Notes: generated by a model from the letters alone, not told the origin. Counted from the first letter of the stretch, positions 29,074 through 42,396 are shown. The stretch is 64,000 nt of DNA from Bacillota bacterium (GCA_021793015.1 JAJYTO010000002.1:1-64000); one strand, 5' to 3'. Translations and numbers: made by a program.

Positions 29074-29190
29074 CAAATTTATGGCAATAGAAGTATATTA
29101 CGCGTCTTTCGCAGAGGAGAAATGAGGTCTTAGGTTGACCCGTTTGTCTTTCTTTTCTTTTTGTGGCTAGCCAGCGATTTGGTATGAGGG

Positions 29191-32100
29191 GTGACCGATT
29201 TGCAGGGACACGTAGTGAAGTACGGACGCCGTGAGCGCAGAACGTACTCCCGCGTTGCGGAAGTTCTGGAACTGCCGAATTTGATCGAAATTCAGCAAAA
29301 ATCGTACGAGTGGTTTTTGCGTGACGGGCTCAAGGAACTCTTCGCAGATATATCGCCCATTCAGGATTTCACTGGCAATCTGGTACTAGAGTTTATCGAT
29401 TATAGCTTGGGGGACCCCAAATACAGCGTCGATGAGTCAAAGGAGCGCGATGTCACATACGCGGCTCCGCTTCGCGTCAAAGTGCGGCTCATAAACCGCG
29501 AGACCGGCGAGGTCAAGGAGCAGGAAGTGTTCATGGGCGATTTTCCGCTCATGACGGAAACGGGCACTTTCATCATCAACGGGGCTGAACGAGTCATCGT
29601 CAGTCAGTTGGTCCGTTCGCCAAGCGTTTATTTCAACGCCAAGATCGACAAAAACGGAAAGAAAACGTTCAGCGCGACCGTGATTCCCAATCGGGGCGCT
29701 TGGCTTGAGCTTGAAACCGACGCCAAGGACATCATCTACGTCCGCATTGACCGCACCCGCAAGATTCCAGTCACGGTTCTTCTGCGTGCGCTCGGCTTTT
29801 CGACAGACGCGGAGATCATCAATCTGTTTGGCGAAGACGAGTATCTGCGCAATACCCTGGAAAAAGACAACACGGATTCCACGGAGCGCGCGCTCATTGA
29901 GATCTATGAGCGGCTGCGGCCGGGGGAACCACCCACCGTGGACAACGCGCGCAATCTGCTGGCGTCGCGCTTCTTCGATCCGAAGCGTTATGATCTGGCC
30001 GGTGTCGGCCGTTATAAAATCAATAAAAAGCTCCACCTCAAGAACCGCCTTCTCAATCAACGCCTCGCTGAAACCCTGATTGACCAGGAAACCGGCGAAG
30101 TGCTGGCCGAGGCTGGTCAGTTGGTCGATCGCCGTCTGCTCGACCGGCTCCTGGACTATCTCGAAGCCGGGCTGAACAGCTACACGTATCGTTCCAATGC
30201 GGGGTTGACGGAAGAACCGCTGATAGGCGTCCAGGAAATCAGGATTTTCAGTCAAAGGGAAGACGGAAAACCGATTAAAGTGATCGGCAACGGCGGCATT
30301 GAGAAGCACATCAAACACATCATGCCAGCGGACATTCTCGCATCGATCAGCTACTTCATGAACCTGTTGCACGGAGTGGGAACAACGGACGACATCGATC
30401 ATCTGGGCAACAGAAGGCTGCGCTCGGTCGGCGAGCTGTTGCAGAATCAATTTCGCATCGGACTTTCCCGGATGGAGCGCGTGGTGCGCGAACGGATGTC
30501 GATCCAGGACGCCAACGCCATCACGCCGCAGGGGTTGATCAATATCCGGCCCGTCATTGCGGCCATCAAGGAGTTTTTCGGATCGAGCCAGTTGTCGCAG
30601 TTTATGGATCAGACCAATCCACTCGCTGAATTGACCCATAAGCGGCGCCTGTCGGCTCTTGGACCGGGCGGCCTGACGAGGGAGCGCGCCGGTTTCGAGG
30701 TGCGCGATGTCCACCATTCCCACTATGGCCGGATGTGCCCCATCGAAACGCCGGAAGGCCCCAACATTGGCTTGATCAACAGTTTGTCCAGCTACGCGCG
30801 AATCAATGAGCATGGTTTTATTGAAACCCCGTATCGCCGCGTCGATGCGGAGACGGGCATTGTGACCGATCACATCGACTATCTGACCGCAGACGAAGAG
30901 GATAACTACATTATCGGACAGGCGAGCGCGAAACTGGCTCCGGACGCTCGATTTGCTGAATCGGAGCAGATCGTTCGCTATAAGGAAGAGATCCTGAGCA
31001 TGCCGGCCGACCGCGTCGATTATATCGATGTATCGCCGAAACAGGTTGTATCGGTTGCGACGGCGCTTATTCCCTTTCTTGAGAATGACGACGCGAACCG
31101 AGCTCTCATGGGGTCGAACATGCAACGCCAGGCTGTGCCGCTGCTCGTGACAGAAGCGCCTTTTGTGGGCACTGGCATGGAATACAAATCCGCGAAGGAC
31201 TCCGGCGTCACGATTGTGGCCAGGCGGTCGGGAACGGTAGAGCGCGTGGCGGCCAATGAGATCCGGATTCGCGTGGAAGAGGTTGTGGACGGCCGCCTGG
31301 TGCAGGGCGATGTGGACCGCTACAAACTGCAAAAATTCATGCGTTCCAATCAGGGCACCTGCATCAATCAAAGGCCGATTGTCCGTCTCGGCGACCGGGT
31401 TGAGAAGGGCGACATTATCGCCGACGGCCCAGCTACGGAACAGGGTGAGCTCGCGCTCGGGCGAAACGTCCTGGTTGCTTTCATGACGTGGGAAGGGTAC
31501 AACTACGAGGATGCGATATTGCTCAGTGAACTGGTGGTCAAGGATGACATCTACACATCGATTCACATCGAGGAGTATGAGTGCGAGGCGCGGGACACAA
31601 AACTCGGCCCGGAAGAAATCACGCGCGACATTCCCAATGTCGGCGAAGACGCGCTGCGCAATCTCGACGATCGAGGCATCATTCGCATCGGCGCGGAGAT
31701 CGTGGCCAACGACATTCTGGTTGGCAAGGTGACGCCGAAAGGCGTTACGGAACTCACGGCCGAAGAGCGTCTGCTGCACGCCATTTTTGGCGAAAAGGCG
31801 CGCGAGGTGCGCGACACCTCGCAGCGGGTCCCGAATGGCGGCGCCGGCATCGTCGTGGACGTGAAGGTCTTTACAAGAGAAAACGGGGATGAATTGCCGC
31901 CGGGCGTCAATCAACTCGTGCGCGTGTACATCGCGCAGAAGCGCAAGATCTCGGAAGGCGATAAGATGGCCGGGCGTCATGGCAACAAAGGTGTCGTGGC
32001 GCGCATCATGCCCGTGGAAGACATGCCGTTTCTTCCCGACGGCACGCCTGTCCAGATCGTGCTGAATCCGCTTGGCGTGCCGTCGCGCATGAACATTGGA

Positions 32101-32733
32101 CAGGTGCTGGAAACGCACCTGGGAATGGCGGCCGCCGCGCTGGGCATCCGTGTGGCGACGCCAGTGTTTGACGGGGCGCATGAATCAGACGTGTTTGATG
32201 CCCTGGAAGAGGCTGGATTGCCTAGAGATGGGAAGACTGTCCTGTATGACGGCAGAACAGGGGAACCGTTTGACGGGCGCGTCACCGTCGGTTACGTGTA
32301 CATGCTCAAGCTCGCCCATCTGGTCGACGACAAGATTCACGCCCGTTCCACTGGCCCCTACTCGCTCGTCACACAGCAACCGCTCGGGGGCAAGGCACAG
32401 TTCGGAGGACAGCGGTTTGGCGAGATGGAGGTGTGGGCGCTTGAGGCGTATGGCGCAGGCTACACTCTGCAGGAGATTCTGACTGTCAAGTCCGACGATG
32501 TGGTCGGTCGGGTCAAAACATATGAGGCGATTGTCAAGGGTGAGAACGTTCCCGAACCGGGAGTGCCCGAGTCGTTCAAGGTGCTCATCAAGGAGCTTCA
32601 GAGTCTGGGGCTGGACGTCAAGATTTTGACCGAGGATGAGCGGGAGATTGCCATGCGTGAGACGGATGAGGATGATGATACGACGGAAAAACTCAACTTC
32701 AGTCTGGAAATGCGCGAGGTTGGCGACGACTAG
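29191..32733 (+). CDS. rpoB: DNA-directed RNA polymerase subunit beta
   Basis: [65 protein letters not shown]. Confidence 0.98.
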   Translation: MTDLQGHVVKYGRRERRTYSRVAEVLELPNLIEIQQKSYEWFLRDGLKELFADISPIQDFTGNLVLEFIDYSLGDPKYSVDESKERDVTYAAPLRVKVRLINRETGEVKEQEVFMGDFPLMTETGTFIINGAERVIVSQLVRSPSVYFNAKIDKNGKKTFSATVIPNRGAWLELETDAKDIIYVRIDRTRKIPVTVLLRALGFSTDAEIINLFGEDEYLRNTLEKDNTDSTERALIEIYERLRPGEPPTVDNARNLLASRFFDPKRYDLAGVGRYKINKKLHLKNRLLNQRLAETLIDQETGEVLAEAGQLVDRRLLDRLLDYLEAGLNSYTYRSNAGLTEEPLIGVQEIRIFSQREDGKPIKVIGNGGIEKHIKHIMPADILASISYFMNLLHGVGTTDDIDHLGNRRLRSVGELLQNQFRIGLSRMERVVRERMSIQDANAITPQGLINIRPVIAAIKEFFGSSQLSQFMDQTNPLAELTHKRRLSALGPGGLTRERAGFEVRDVHHSHYGRMCPIETPEGPNIGLINSLSSYARINEHGFIETPYRRVDAETGIVTDHIDYLTADEEDNYIIGQASAKLAPDARFAESEQIVRYKEEILSMPADRVDYIDVSPKQVVSVATALIPFLENDDANRALMGSNMQRQAVPLLVTEAPFVGTGMEYKSAKDSGVTIVARRSGTVERVAANEIRIRVEEVVDGRLVQGDVDRYKLQKFMRSNQGTCINQRPIVRLGDRVEKGDIIADGPATEQGELALGRNVLVAFMTWEGYNYEDAILLSELVVKDDIYTSIHIEEYECEARDTKLGPEEITRDIPNVGEDALRNLDDRGIIRIGAEIVANDILVGKVTPKGVTELTAEERLLHAIFGEKAREVRDTSQRVPNGGAGIVVDVKVFTRENGDELPPGVNQLVRVYIAQKRKISEGDKMAGRHGNKGVVARIMPVEDMPFLPDGTPVQIVLNPLGVPSRMNIGQVLETHLGMAAAALGIRVATPVFDGAHESDVFDALEEAGLPRDGKTVLYDGRTGEPFDGRVTVGYVYMLKLAHLVDDKIHARSTGPYSLVTQQPLGGKAQFGGQRFGEMEVWALEAYGAGYTLQEILTVKSDDVVGRVKTYEAIVKGENVPEPGVPESFKVLIKELQSLGLDVKILTEDEREIAMRETDEDDDTTEKLNFSLEMREVGDD

Positions 32734-32770
32734 GGTTTGCTTGCGGACGACATGAGAGGGAGGAACCCCG

Positions 32771-35700
32771 ATGCTTGATGTGAACAACTTTGAATATATG
32801 AAGATTGGTCTAGCCTCACCGGACAAGATCCGCTCCTGGTCGCACGGCGAAGTCAAGAAACCCGAAACGATCAATTATCGCACGTTGAAACCTGAAAAAG
32901 AGGGTTTGTTTTGCGAGAAGATATTTGGACCGCAGCGAGACTGGGAGTGTCACTGCGGCAAGTACAAGCGCGTTCGCTATAAAGGCGTGGTTTGTGACCG
33001 TTGCGGGGTTGAAGTCACACGCGCCAAGGTGCGCCGGGAGCGGATGGGGCACATAGAATTGGCCGCTCCGGTCTCGCATATATGGTATTTTAAGGGGATC
33101 CCGAGCCGCATGGGCCTGGTTCTCGACATGTCCCCGCGCTCTCTTGAGGAAGTCATCTACTTCGCTTCCTACGTGGTGACCGATCCCGGAGACACGCCGC
33201 TTGAGAAAAAACAGTTGTTGTCGGAAAAAGAATATCGCAGTTACCGCGAAAAATACGGCTACGCGTTTGAAGCGGGCATGGGCGCGGAGGCGATCAAAAA
33301 ACTGCTGTTTGACATCGATCTGGACCGCGATATTGAGACGCTCCGGGAAGAACTGCGAACGGTTCAGGGCCAACGCCGGAATCGCGCGATCAAACGGCTG
33401 GAAGTGCTGGACGCCTTCAAACAGTCCAACAATGATCCCAGTTGGATGATCCTCGACGCATTGCCGGTTATTCCGCCTGATTTGCGTCCGATGGTCCAAC
33501 TCGACGGCGGTCGTTTCGCGACCTCCGACCTCAACGACCTGTACCGCCGCGTCATCAACCGCAATAATCGGCTGAAGCGCCTGCTTGATCTGGGCGCGCC
33601 CGACATCATTGTGCAGAATGAGAAGCGCATGCTGCAGGAGGCCGTCGATGCGCTGATCGACAACGGCCGCCGCGGAAGGCCGGTTACGGGACCGGGCAAT
33701 CGTCCGCTAAAATCGCTGTCGCATATGCTGAAAGGAAAACAGGGGCGTTTTCGGCAGAATCTGCTCGGCAAACGCGTTGACTACTCTGGTCGTTCTGTCA
33801 TTGTGGTCGGGCCTGAACTGAAGATGTATCAATGCGGGTTGCCGAAGGAAATGGCTCTGGAGCTGTTCAAGCCATTTGTGATGAAGGAACTCGTCGCCCA
33901 AGGTCTCGCGCACAACATCAAGAGCGCCAAACGGAAAGTGGAACGCGTCTCGCCTGAGGTGTGGGATGTTCTGGAGCAGGTCATTACGGAGCATCCGGTC
34001 CTGCTCAATCGTGCGCCGACGCTTCATCGTCTGGGAATACAGGCGTTTGAGCCGATTCTGGTTGCGGGTCGCGCCATCAAGCTCCATCCGCTGGTGTGCA
34101 CGGCCTACAACGCCGACTTCGACGGCGACCAGATGGCGGTTCACGTGCCCCTGTCGGCCGAAGCGCAGGCCGAAGCGAGACTGCTCATGCTTGCGGCGCA
34201 TAACATTCTCAATCCAAAAGACGGAAAACCGGTTGTGACGCCGACTCAGGACATGGTGCTCGGTTCGTATTACCTGACGATCGAAAGAGCGGGCGAACCG
34301 GGAGAGGGGCGCATATTTGCCACTCCTGACGAAGCGCTTCTCGCCTATCAGTATGATCAGGTTTCGCTGCACACGAGAATCGTGGTTCCTGCGCGCTCGC
34401 TGGGCAAAACCTCGTTCACGCCGGAACAGCAGGGAGCGTACCTGGTAACGACGCTGGGGAAGATTCTGTTCAATGAGATTCTTCCGGCCGAATTCCCCTA
34501 TATCAATGTGGCTGACCGCAAGAATCTGCTCTACGGAACGCCAAATGAGTACTTTGTTTTTGAAAAAGGGGCCGACCTGACTGCGTTTGTGCAGGCGCTT
34601 CCGGCGAAGGGCGCGGTCATCAAGTCATTTCTCGGCGCCATTATCGGAGAGTGTTTCAGCCGCTACGGCACGACCGAGACCGCGGAGATTCTCGATCGGG
34701 TCAAAGCGCTCGCTTTCCGCTACTCGACCAAGGCCGGCATCACCATTTCTGTGGCGGACATTTACGTGCCGGAGCAAAAGAAAACGATACTGGCAGAGGC
34801 CGAGCAGAAGGAAGACACGGTGCTCATGCAGTTCCGGCGCGGCCTGATTACGGAAGAGGAGCGTTATAACCGCTTCATCAGCATCTGGAGCAACGCCAAA
34901 GACGACTTGACCAATACGCTGATGGATTCGCTTGATCGGTTCAATCCGATCTACATGATGGCCAATTCGGGCGCGCGCGGTTCCGTGTCGCAGATCACAC
35001 AGCTGGCGGGCATGCGCGGACTGATGGCCAATCCGTCAGGGAGAATCATTGAGTTGCCTATCAAATCCAACTTTCGTGAAGGATTGTCGGTGCTTGAGTA
35101 TTTCATCTCGACGCACGGAGCTCGCAAAGGTCTTGCCGATACGGCCCTGCGGACTGCTGATTCGGGGTATCTCACCCGTCGGCTGGTCGATGTCGCCCAG
35201 GATACCATCGTGCGCATCGACGACTGCGGCACGGACAGGGGTATCGTCGTAGAGGAAATGCGGGATGGCAAAGAGGTTCTTGAGGAACTGTATGATCGCA
35301 TTACCGGGCGGATTGCTTTTGAGACTGTGTATCATCCCGCAACCAGAGAAGTGCTTGTGGAACGCAACCATCTCATCGACGAGGTCATTGCGCGCAACAT
35401 CATTGATGCGGGGATTACGACGCTCACCATTCGATCCGTGCTTGTCTGCCGCGCGCGCCATGGGGTGTGCATCCGCTGTTACGGACGCAATCTGGCCACC
35501 GGCAAGATGGTGGAGATCGGCGAGGCGGTGGGTATTATCGCGGCGCAGTCGATCGGCGAGCCAGGCACGCAGTTGACCATGCGGACGTTCCACACCGGCG
35601 GCGTCGCCGGCGACGACATTACCCATGGTCTCCCGCGGATACAGGAATTGTTTGAAGCGCGAAACCCGAAAGGTCAGGCCACCATCACTGAACTCGCCGG

Positions 35701-36433
35701 GTCCGTCACGGAAGTTCGGGAAGTCAAGGACAAGCGAGAGATCGAAATCACTGGGGACAGCGAAACGAAGGTGTACGCCGTGCCGTTTGGTTCGCGGATT
35801 CGGGTCAGCGTCGGACAGACGCTTGAGGCGGGCGATGAACTGACGGAGGGGTCCGTCGATCCGAAGGAAATGCTGCGCGTCAAAGGTCTTCGCGGGGTGC
35901 AGAATTATCTGCTTCGCGAGGTGCAGCGCGTTTATCGGATGCAGGGCGTGGACATCAACGACAAACACGTGGAAGTCATGATCAGGCAGATGATGCGCAA
36001 GGTCAGAATTGTGGATAGCGGCACGACCGAACTCTTGCCGGGGACATACGCCGATCTGCAGGAGTATGAGAACGCGAACCGCCGCGTTCTGCTCGCCGGA
36101 GGCGAGCCGGCCGTAGCGCGGCCCGCGCTCCTCGGCATCACGAAGGCGTCGCTGGAAACGGACTCCTTCCTGTCGGCGGCGTCGTTCCAGGAAACCACGC
36201 GCGTCCTGACGGAGGCGGCCATCAAAGGCAAGGTGGATCGTCTGCTCGGCCTGAAGGAGAATGTGATCATCGGGAAACTCATTCCGGCGGGCACGGGCAT
36301 GTCGCGGTACCGCAATATTCAGATCGTGGATACCCTTGCGCCCGAAGAAGAGCACGAGGAGTTCGCAGACCCTGAGATTCCCGAGCAGGAAGAGACTCTC
36401 CTGGAAGCGATCGCCGTCGACGCGACGGAATAG
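32771..36433 (+). CDS. rpoC: DNA-directed RNA polymerase subunit beta'
   Basis: [39 protein letters not shown]. Confidence 0.98.
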   Translation: MLDVNNFEYMKIGLASPDKIRSWSHGEVKKPETINYRTLKPEKEGLFCEKIFGPQRDWECHCGKYKRVRYKGVVCDRCGVEVTRAKVRRERMGHIELAAPVSHIWYFKGIPSRMGLVLDMSPRSLEEVIYFASYVVTDPGDTPLEKKQLLSEKEYRSYREKYGYAFEAGMGAEAIKKLLFDIDLDRDIETLREELRTVQGQRRNRAIKRLEVLDAFKQSNNDPSWMILDALPVIPPDLRPMVQLDGGRFATSDLNDLYRRVINRNNRLKRLLDLGAPDIIVQNEKRMLQEAVDALIDNGRRGRPVTGPGNRPLKSLSHMLKGKQGRFRQNLLGKRVDYSGRSVIVVGPELKMYQCGLPKEMALELFKPFVMKELVAQGLAHNIKSAKRKVERVSPEVWDVLEQVITEHPVLLNRAPTLHRLGIQAFEPILVAGRAIKLHPLVCTAYNADFDGDQMAVHVPLSAEAQAEARLLMLAAHNILNPKDGKPVVTPTQDMVLGSYYLTIERAGEPGEGRIFATPDEALLAYQYDQVSLHTRIVVPARSLGKTSFTPEQQGAYLVTTLGKILFNEILPAEFPYINVADRKNLLYGTPNEYFVFEKGADLTAFVQALPAKGAVIKSFLGAIIGECFSRYGTTETAEILDRVKALAFRYSTKAGITISVADIYVPEQKKTILAEAEQKEDTVLMQFRRGLITEEERYNRFISIWSNAKDDLTNTLMDSLDRFNPIYMMANSGARGSVSQITQLAGMRGLMANPSGRIIELPIKSNFREGLSVLEYFISTHGARKGLADTALRTADSGYLTRRLVDVAQDTIVRIDDCGTDRGIVVEEMRDGKEVLEELYDRITGRIAFETVYHPATREVLVERNHLIDEVIARNIIDAGITTLTIRSVLVCRARHGVCIRCYGRNLATGKMVEIGEAVGIIAAQSIGEPGTQLTMRTFHTGGVAGDDITHGLPRIQELFEARNPKGQATITELAGSVTEVREVKDKREIEITGDSETKVYAVPFGSRIRVSVGQTLEAGDELTEGSVDPKEMLRVKGLRGVQNYLLREVQRVYRMQGVDINDKHVEVMIRQMMRKVRIVDSGTTELLPGTYADLQEYENANRRVLLAGGEPAVARPALLGITKASLETDSFLSAASFQETTRVLTEAAIKGKVDRLLGLKENVIIGKLIPAGTGMSRYRNIQIVDTLAPEEEHEEFADPEIPEQEETLLEAIAVDATE

Positions 36434-36440
36434 ACCTTCA

Positions 36441-36511
36441 TGCCTGTTGGAGTCATATACTGTGCCCCCCCTGCTCAGACATGGCTGCGCCAAACTCGCC
36501 ACGGGCACAGT
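36441..36511 (-). repeat. Family A structured repeat, inverted degenerate copy (A3), downstream of rpoC
   Basis: Reverse complement: ACTGTGCCC-GTGGCGAGTTTGGCGCAGCCATGTCTGAGCAGGG-GGGCACAGTATATGACTCCAACAGGCA. Confidence 0.75.
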
Positions 36512-36590
36512 GTCGGGGCGAAGCGTCGGGGGACTTCGCGGCTTCGCTCTCTACTTGACACTGTCCGAGTCGCGGTGATAGTATACCGAA

Positions 36591-36875
36591 GTGTGCCTAT
36601 GCATGAAGGTGGGGGGCGTACCTGTGTATCAGCGAGTGAAACAGCAGCGGATGCGCACGGTCGGTGTTTCGTCCACTTTACGGGCGTTGCAAAAAGGGTG
36701 GTTGACTGAGGTCGTACTGGCCCGCGATACGGATCGCAGGGTGATCAATCCAGTCCTGACGCTCTGCAAGGAGCGGTCCATCAAGGTCTCCTGGGTTGAC
36801 TCGCAGATGGCCTTGGGGCGCGCCTGCGGCTTGAAGGTGAGGGCTTCGGCGGTGGGTTTTTTGCGCGAGGAATAG
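36591..36875 (+). CDS. L7Ae/L30e-family ribosome-associated protein (YbxF/RplGB-like)
   Basis: RTVGVSSTLRALQKGWLTEVVLARDTDRRVINPVLTLCKERSIKVSWVDSQMALGRACGLKVRASAVGFL; position before rpsL. Confidence 0.8.
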   Translation: MCLCMKVGGVPVYQRVKQQRMRTVGVSSTLRALQKGWLTEVVLARDTDRRVINPVLTLCKERSIKVSWVDSQMALGRACGLKVRASAVGFLREE

Positions 36876-36998
36876 GCGATACATCGAGATCGCAGGTTGC
36901 GAATGGCGATACGACCTGCCGGATCTCTTTCATTTGCACAACGAATGAACCGCCAGGGTCTGTGGCCTTGCGGATTTGGAAAGAAGGAGGTGTGCGAT

Positions 36999-37418
36999 GT
37001 GCCGACGATAAACCAGCTTGTGCGCAAGGGGCGAATGGCAATCGAGGAGAAGTCTGGAGCGCCTGCCCTGCAAAAGGGGTACAACAGCTATCACAAGGAA
37101 CAGACTGACCTGCCGTCGCCGCAAAAGCGTGGAGTGTGCACGCGGGTGGGGACCATGACTCCCAAGAAACCGAACTCAGCGCTTCGCAAATATGCGCGTG
37201 TCCGTTTGACCAACGGGATAGAGGTCACGGCCTACATTCCGGGTATCGGGCACAATCTGCAGGAGCACTCGGTGGTGCTTGTGCGTGGAGGACGCGTCAA
37301 AGATCTGCCTGGCGTGCGCTATCACATTGTGCGCGGCGCCCTGGATACGGCCGGCGTCAAAGACCGTCAGCAAGCGCGGTCCAAGTATGGGGCAAAGCGC
37401 CCGAAGAAGAAAAAGTAA
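36999..37418 (+). CDS. rpsL: 30S ribosomal protein S12 (GTG start; track ORF begins 36897)
   Basis: [52 protein letters not shown]. Confidence 0.97.
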   Translation: MPTINQLVRKGRMAIEEKSGAPALQKGYNSYHKEQTDLPSPQKRGVCTRVGTMTPKKPNSALRKYARVRLTNGIEVTAYIPGIGHNLQEHSVVLVRGGRVKDLPGVRYHIVRGALDTAGVKDRQQARSKYGAKRPKKKK

Positions 37419-37495
37419 TGCTCCAGAAGAAACAGCAAGGCTCCGGGATGCAAGGCTTTCTGGAACTCCCGGCATGTTGAAAGGAGGCGGCGGTT

Positions 37496-37966
37496 TTGCC
37501 GAGAAAAGGACCTGTTCCGCGGCGCGATGTCATGCCTGATCCGGTGTACGCAAACAAGCAGGTGACGCGCCTGATCAACAGAGTCATGGTCGATGGCAAG
37601 CGCGGAATCGCGCAGAACATCGTCTACAGCGCATTTGATAAAGTCCGTGAGCGGGGTGGGAAAGACCCGATCGAAGTATTTGACAACGCTCTGAAAAACA
37701 TTATGCCCGTTCTTGAAGTGAAAGCGCGTCGGGTGGGCGGTTCCAACTATCAGGTGCCTATCGAAGTGCGGCCTGAACGCCGTACGACGCTCGGTATCCG
37801 CTGGCTTGTCACCTACGCGCGGAATCGGCATGAGAAGGACATGGACGAACGTCTCGCCAATGAGCTTTTGGATGCTTCCAACAATGCTGGCGGCGCGGTG
37901 AAAAAACGTGAAGACACCCATCGCATGGCGGAAGCCAACAAGGCGTTTGCCCATTATCGCTGGTAG
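37496..37966 (+). CDS. rpsG: 30S ribosomal protein S7 (TTG start)
   Basis: [43 protein letters not shown]. Confidence 0.97.
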   Translation: MPRKGPVPRRDVMPDPVYANKQVTRLINRVMVDGKRGIAQNIVYSAFDKVRERGGKDPIEVFDNALKNIMPVLEVKARRVGGSNYQVPIEVRPERRTTLGIRWLVTYARNRHEKDMDERLANELLDASNNAGGAVKKREDTHRMAEANKAFAHYRW

Positions 37967-38011
37967 CGGACAAGACTCGTTCAAGAACCGAAGGAAAGGA
38001 GGCGATAGTTC

Positions 38012-40084
38012 ATGGCCAGGCAATTCCCGCTGGAGAAGACTCGAAACATAGGCATTATGGCACACATCGATGCGGGGAAGACGACCACCACAGAGCGGAT
38101 TTTGTTCTACACGGGGCGCGTGCACAAGATCGGAGAGGTTCACGAAGGCGCTGCCACGATGGACTGGATGGTGCAGGAACAGGAGCGCGGCATTACCATA
38201 ACTTCCGCGGCAACCACTGCCCAGTGGAAGGGTCATCGAATCAACATCATCGACACTCCCGGACACGTTGATTTCACGGTGGAAGTGGAACGTTCGCTGC
38301 GCGTTCTCGACGGCGCGGTCGCCGTCTTCGACGCGAAAGGCGGCGTGGAGCCGCAGTCGGAGACCGTATGGCGGCAGGCCGACAAGTACGAGGTCCCGAG
38401 GATTGCGTACGTAAACAAGATGGATATTATCGGCGCCGACTTCTTCATGTGTATCGATCAGATTCGCAATAGGTTGAAGTCCAATCCGGTCGCGATTCAA
38501 CTCCCGATCGGCGCTGAAGATCATTTCCTTGGCGTGATCGATCTTGTCGAGAGTCGCGCCATTGTGTACACGGACGATCTGGGGACAACATCCGAAGCAA
38601 GGGAAATTCCGGAGGAATACCGGGAGCAAGCGGCCGAGTATCGGACATATCTGATCGAGGCGGCTGCGGAAGTGGACGAAGAAGTGATGGTCAAATATCT
38701 CGATGGTGAAGAAGTCACCGTCGAGGAGATCAAGAGGGCGCTGCGCAAAGGCACCACCCAGTCGCTTCTTGTCCCCGTTCTGTGCGGTTCATCCTATCGG
38801 AACAAGGGCGTTCAGCCCATGCTGGACGCGGTCGTCGATTATCTGCCGTCGCCGCTCGACATTCCGTCCGTCAGGTGTCTGGACGGGGACGGGGAGGCGA
38901 TCGAGAGACACGCGGACGACAAGGAGCCATTCGCGGCTCTTGCATTCAAGATCATGACGGATCCATTTGTCGGAAAACTGGCGTTTTTCCGTGTCTACTC
39001 GGGAACGCTCAGTTCCGGTTCCTACGTGTTGAACTCGACAAAAGGCAAACGCGAACGCATCGGGCGCATCCTGCAGATGCACGCGAATCACCGGGAAGAG
39101 ATATCTGACGTGTACTCGGGCGACATCGCGGCTGCGGTGGGTCTAAAGGATACCACGACCGGAGACACGCTGTGCAGCGACAAGGACATCGTCGTGTTGG
39201 AATCGATGGACTTCCCGGATCCGGTCATCTCGGTTGCCATCGAACCAAGGACAAAGGCGGACCAGGACAAGATGGGCATCGCCCTGAACAAACTTGCGGA
39301 AGAAGATCCGACGTTCAGGACGCATACGAATCACGAAACGGGACAGACGATCATCTCCGGCATGGGCGAATTGCATCTGGAGATCATCGTGGATCGCATG
39401 GTTCGCGAGTTCAAGGTTGAGGCAAACGTCGGCAAGCCGCAGGTCGCCTATAAGGAGACCATCCGCAACAAGGTGCGCGCTGAGGGCAAGTTTGTGCGGC
39501 AATCGGGAGGGCGCGGCCAGTATGGACACGCCTGGGTGGAATTGGAACCGCTTGAACGCGGCGCGGGCTATGTGTTTGAAAGCAAGATCGTCGGCGGCGT
39601 GGTGCCCAAAGAGTACATTGCGCCCGTTGGCGAAGGCATTGAAGAGGCGATGCGCAATGGCATCGTGGCGGGGTATCCGATGATCGATGTGAAAGCGACC
39701 ATCGTCGACGGTTCCTATCACGATGTCGACTCGTCCGAGATGGCGTTCCACATCGCTGGATCGATGGCGCTCAAAAATGGCGCGCAGAAGGCGGATCCCT
39801 ATTTGCTTGAGCCCATCATGAAGGTGGAAGTCGTGGTGCCTGAGGAATATATGGGCGACATCATGGGTGACATCAACTCCAGGCGCGGTCGCATCGAGGG
39901 CATGGACGCCAGGGCGGGCGCCCAAGTGATCCGCGGCTACGTTCCTCTGGCAGAGATGTTCGGGTATGCGACAACGCTTCGCTCCCGCACACAGGGCCGA
40001 GGCACGTTTACGATGGAATTTTCCTCGTACGAGGAAGTGCCAAAATCTGTGGCGGCGGAAATCATCGCCAAAAACAAAGGGTAA
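38012..40084 (+). CDS. fusA: Elongation factor G
   Basis: [36 protein letters not shown]. Confidence 0.98.
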   Translation: MARQFPLEKTRNIGIMAHIDAGKTTTTERILFYTGRVHKIGEVHEGAATMDWMVQEQERGITITSAATTAQWKGHRINIIDTPGHVDFTVEVERSLRVLDGAVAVFDAKGGVEPQSETVWRQADKYEVPRIAYVNKMDIIGADFFMCIDQIRNRLKSNPVAIQLPIGAEDHFLGVIDLVESRAIVYTDDLGTTSEAREIPEEYREQAAEYRTYLIEAAAEVDEEVMVKYLDGEEVTVEEIKRALRKGTTQSLLVPVLCGSSYRNKGVQPMLDAVVDYLPSPLDIPSVRCLDGDGEAIERHADDKEPFAALAFKIMTDPFVGKLAFFRVYSGTLSSGSYVLNSTKGKRERIGRILQMHANHREEISDVYSGDIAAAVGLKDTTTGDTLCSDKDIVVLESMDFPDPVISVAIEPRTKADQDKMGIALNKLAEEDPTFRTHTNHETGQTIISGMGELHLEIIVDRMVREFKVEANVGKPQVAYKETIRNKVRAEGKFVRQSGGRGQYGHAWVELEPLERGAGYVFESKIVGGVVPKEYIAPVGEGIEEAMRNGIVAGYPMIDVKATIVDGSYHDVDSSEMAFHIAGSMALKNGAQKADPYLLEPIMKVEVVVPEEYMGDIMGDINSRRGRIEGMDARAGAQVIRGYVPLAEMFGYATTLRSRTQGRGTFTMEFSSYEEVPKSVAAEIIAKNKG

Positions 40085-40114
40085 TAACTATTTCGATTGA
40101 GGAGCTGATCCAGA

Positions 40115-41305
40115 GTGGCAAAAGCAAAATTTGAACGCAACAAACCGCACGTCAATATTGGCACCATTGGACACGTCGATCACGGGAAAACGACGTTGAC
40201 AGCCGCCATCACCTCGGTGCTGGCGCAGAGCGGCCAGGCGCAGGCGATGGCCTACGACGCCATCGACAAGGCGCCCGAAGAACGCGAGCGCGGCATCACG
40301 ATCAACACCGCCCACGTTGAGTACCAAACGGCAAATCGTCACTATGCCCACGTCGACTGCCCCGGGCACGCCGACTACGTGAAAAACATGATTACCGGAG
40401 CGGCGCAGATGGATGGCGCGATTCTGGTGGTGTCGGCTTCTGACGGTCCGATGCCGCAAACGCGGGAACACATTTTGCTGGCTCGCCAGGTTGGCGTGCC
40501 GCACATTGTGGTGTTCATGAACAAATGCGACATGGTCGACGACGAAGAACTGCTTGAGCTCGTCGAAATGGAAATTCGCGATCTGCTCACTGAATATGAG
40601 TTCCCGGGCGATGATACGCCAATCATCCGTGGATCGGCGCTCAAAGCCCTGGAAGATCCAAAGGGCGACTGGGCGAAGAAAATCGACGAGTTGATGGCGG
40701 CCGTTGACAGCTTCATTCCGACCCCGGAACGGGACACTGATAAACCATTTCTCATGCCAGTCGAGGATGTGTTCACAATCACCGGTCGTGGTACTGTCGC
40801 GACGGGTCGTGTGGAACGCGGTCAACTCAAAGTCGGTGACGAGGTCGAGATCGTCGGTCTGTCCGAAGAACCTCGCAAGAGTGTCGCCACCGGCATCGAG
40901 ATGTTTCGCAAGCTGCTTGATTTTGCACAGGCAGGCGACAATATCGGCGCGCTGCTGCGCGGCGTAGACCGTAAGGACATCGAGCGCGGGCAAGTGATTT
41001 GCAAACCGGGTTCCATCAAGCCGCACACCACGTTTCAGGCGCAGGTGTATGTTCTGAAGAAAGAAGAAGGCGGCCGCCACACCCCTTTCTTCAACAACTA
41101 CAGGCCACAGTTCTACTTTCGCACGACGGATGTCACCGGCATCATCACGCTGCCGGAGGGTACGGAGATGGTCATGCCCGGCGACAACATCACGCTGGCG
41201 GTCGAGCTCATCTCCCAGATCGCGCTCGAAGACGGAACGCGTTTCGCCATTCGCGAAGGCGGTCGCACGGTGGGCGCCGGCGTCGTCGTGGGAATCAGCA
41301 AATAA
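40115..41305 (+). CDS. tuf: Elongation factor Tu
   Basis: [52 protein letters not shown]. Confidence 0.98.
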   Translation: MAKAKFERNKPHVNIGTIGHVDHGKTTLTAAITSVLAQSGQAQAMAYDAIDKAPEERERGITINTAHVEYQTANRHYAHVDCPGHADYVKNMITGAAQMDGAILVVSASDGPMPQTREHILLARQVGVPHIVVFMNKCDMVDDEELLELVEMEIRDLLTEYEFPGDDTPIIRGSALKALEDPKGDWAKKIDELMAAVDSFIPTPERDTDKPFLMPVEDVFTITGRGTVATGRVERGQLKVGDEVEIVGLSEEPRKSVATGIEMFRKLLDFAQAGDNIGALLRGVDRKDIERGQVICKPGSIKPHTTFQAQVYVLKKEEGGRHTPFFNNYRPQFYFRTTDVTGIITLPEGTEMVMPGDNITLAVELISQIALEDGTRFAIREGGRTVGAGVVVGISK

Positions 41306-41321
41306 CGCGATTCGCAGAAAC

Positions 41322-41351
41322 AGCCGGGCGGCACTGTGCGCTCGGCTTTTT
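41322..41351 (+). terminator. Rho-independent terminator after tuf
   Basis: AGCCGGGC...GCTCGGCT followed by TTTTT. Confidence 0.75.
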
Positions 41352-41488
41352 CATCTTTTACATAGGAACTGGGCAACAACTCGCCATATGGCCAGTGGTT
41401 GCCATTCATCCGTCCATGTATAATTAAATCCGTATGCTTGGTTTGGCGCGCTCATCGCACGGCAAGGATTGATTTCGGGAGGGAACCC

Positions 41489-42100
41489 ATGAACAAGGAA
41501 ATCGAATCATCGCAATCTGGCGAGGCGTCGGGAGTCGCCGACAGGCCGCGCAAGGGTTCTGCCTGGAGCGGAATCTGGGACTGGGTCAAGGCGGGTCTGG
41601 TCGCCCTTGTCATCGCTTTTCTGATTCACCAGTTCCTGTTTGCCCAATTTCGCGTGGATGGCATTTCTATGGAGCCGACGCTACTCAATGGAGAACGTTT
41701 GTTGGTTGACAAGATTCCCTATTACTTCGGACCGCCAAAACCCGGCGACATCATCATCTTTCATGCGCCTGACGGCATGGACTGGGTGAAGCGTGTGATC
41801 GGCGTGCCGGGGGACACGATCCAGGTGTACAAGGGCAAGTTGATCCTCAATGGCAAGGTCGTGCGCGAGCCGTTCATCAATGGCCCGATGAATCCATATC
41901 GCAACTTTGGTCCCGTGAAAGTTCCGCCCGGACATCTCTTTGTTATGGGCGACAACCGAAACGTGAGCGAGGATAGTCGGGTAATCGGACCGATTCCCAT
42001 TTCGAAGGTCATAGGCCGCGTTGATTTTGTGTTTTGGCCGCTGAATAAGTTTCAGTTTATCGGGCCCACACAGGAGCATTATCTGCCGCAAGCTCCGTGA
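41489..42100 (+). CDS. lepB: Signal peptidase I (track ORF begins 41399)
   Basis: FRVDGISMEPTLLNGERLLVDKI, DWVKRVIGVPGDTI, FVMGDNRNVSEDSRVIGPI. Confidence 0.94.
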   Translation: MNKEIESSQSGEASGVADRPRKGSAWSGIWDWVKAGLVALVIAFLIHQFLFAQFRVDGISMEPTLLNGERLLVDKIPYYFGPPKPGDIIIFHAPDGMDWVKRVIGVPGDTIQVYKGKLILNGKVVREPFINGPMNPYRNFGPVKVPPGHLFVMGDNRNVSEDSRVIGPIPISKVIGRVDFVFWPLNKFQFIGPTQEHYLPQAP

Positions 42101-42123
42101 CGCAAAGTTCATTGAAGTTTTCC

Positions 42124-42152
42124 TTGTGTTTTGCCTGGCGCTTTAGTATAAT
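42124..42152 (+). promoter_or_regulatory. Predicted promoter of S10 operon with ~240-nt leader
   Basis: TTGTGT-N17-TATAAT upstream of rpsJ. Confidence 0.55.
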
Positions 42153-42396
42153 TTCTTAATGTTGGTTTCAGACTGCGATGAAGCAAAAGGTTGCTCAAGT
42201 ACCGACTGCCATATGCGGTACCAATGAGGTGAATTTTTGCGGAGTATGTCCAAACGGCATGCAACGAAGGCGAACGCGCAACCCCCCGCGCATGGGCTCC
42301 AGTGCCGCCAGTGGTACGGAACTCAAGTTTTTGGTCTGCGCGTTTGGGGTCGTCCGTCATTGCCGTGAATATTGGGCGACGAAGGAGGGAATTCAT

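Noticed and set aside
29437-32181. 914-aa minus-strand ORF antisense to rpoB
   Set aside because: Shadow ORF produced by codon bias over a very well conserved gene; no recognisable domain; low-complexity His/Arg-rich reading.
35036-36508. 490-aa minus-strand ORF antisense to rpoC
   Set aside because: Antisense shadow ORF; no domain signature.
36434-36600. Considered a simple rho-independent terminator for rpoBC
   Set aside because: Arms and loop match the family A repeat in reverse orientation and no T tract follows.
37427-37490. Possible further family A fragment between rpsL and rpsG (GGGATGCAAGGCTTTCTGGAACTCCCGG)
   Set aside because: Only a short match to GATGCAAGGC; too weak to claim.
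37367-38629. 420-aa minus-strand ORF spanning rpsL/rpsG/fusA
   Set aside because: Crosses several conserved genes antisense; no plausible product.
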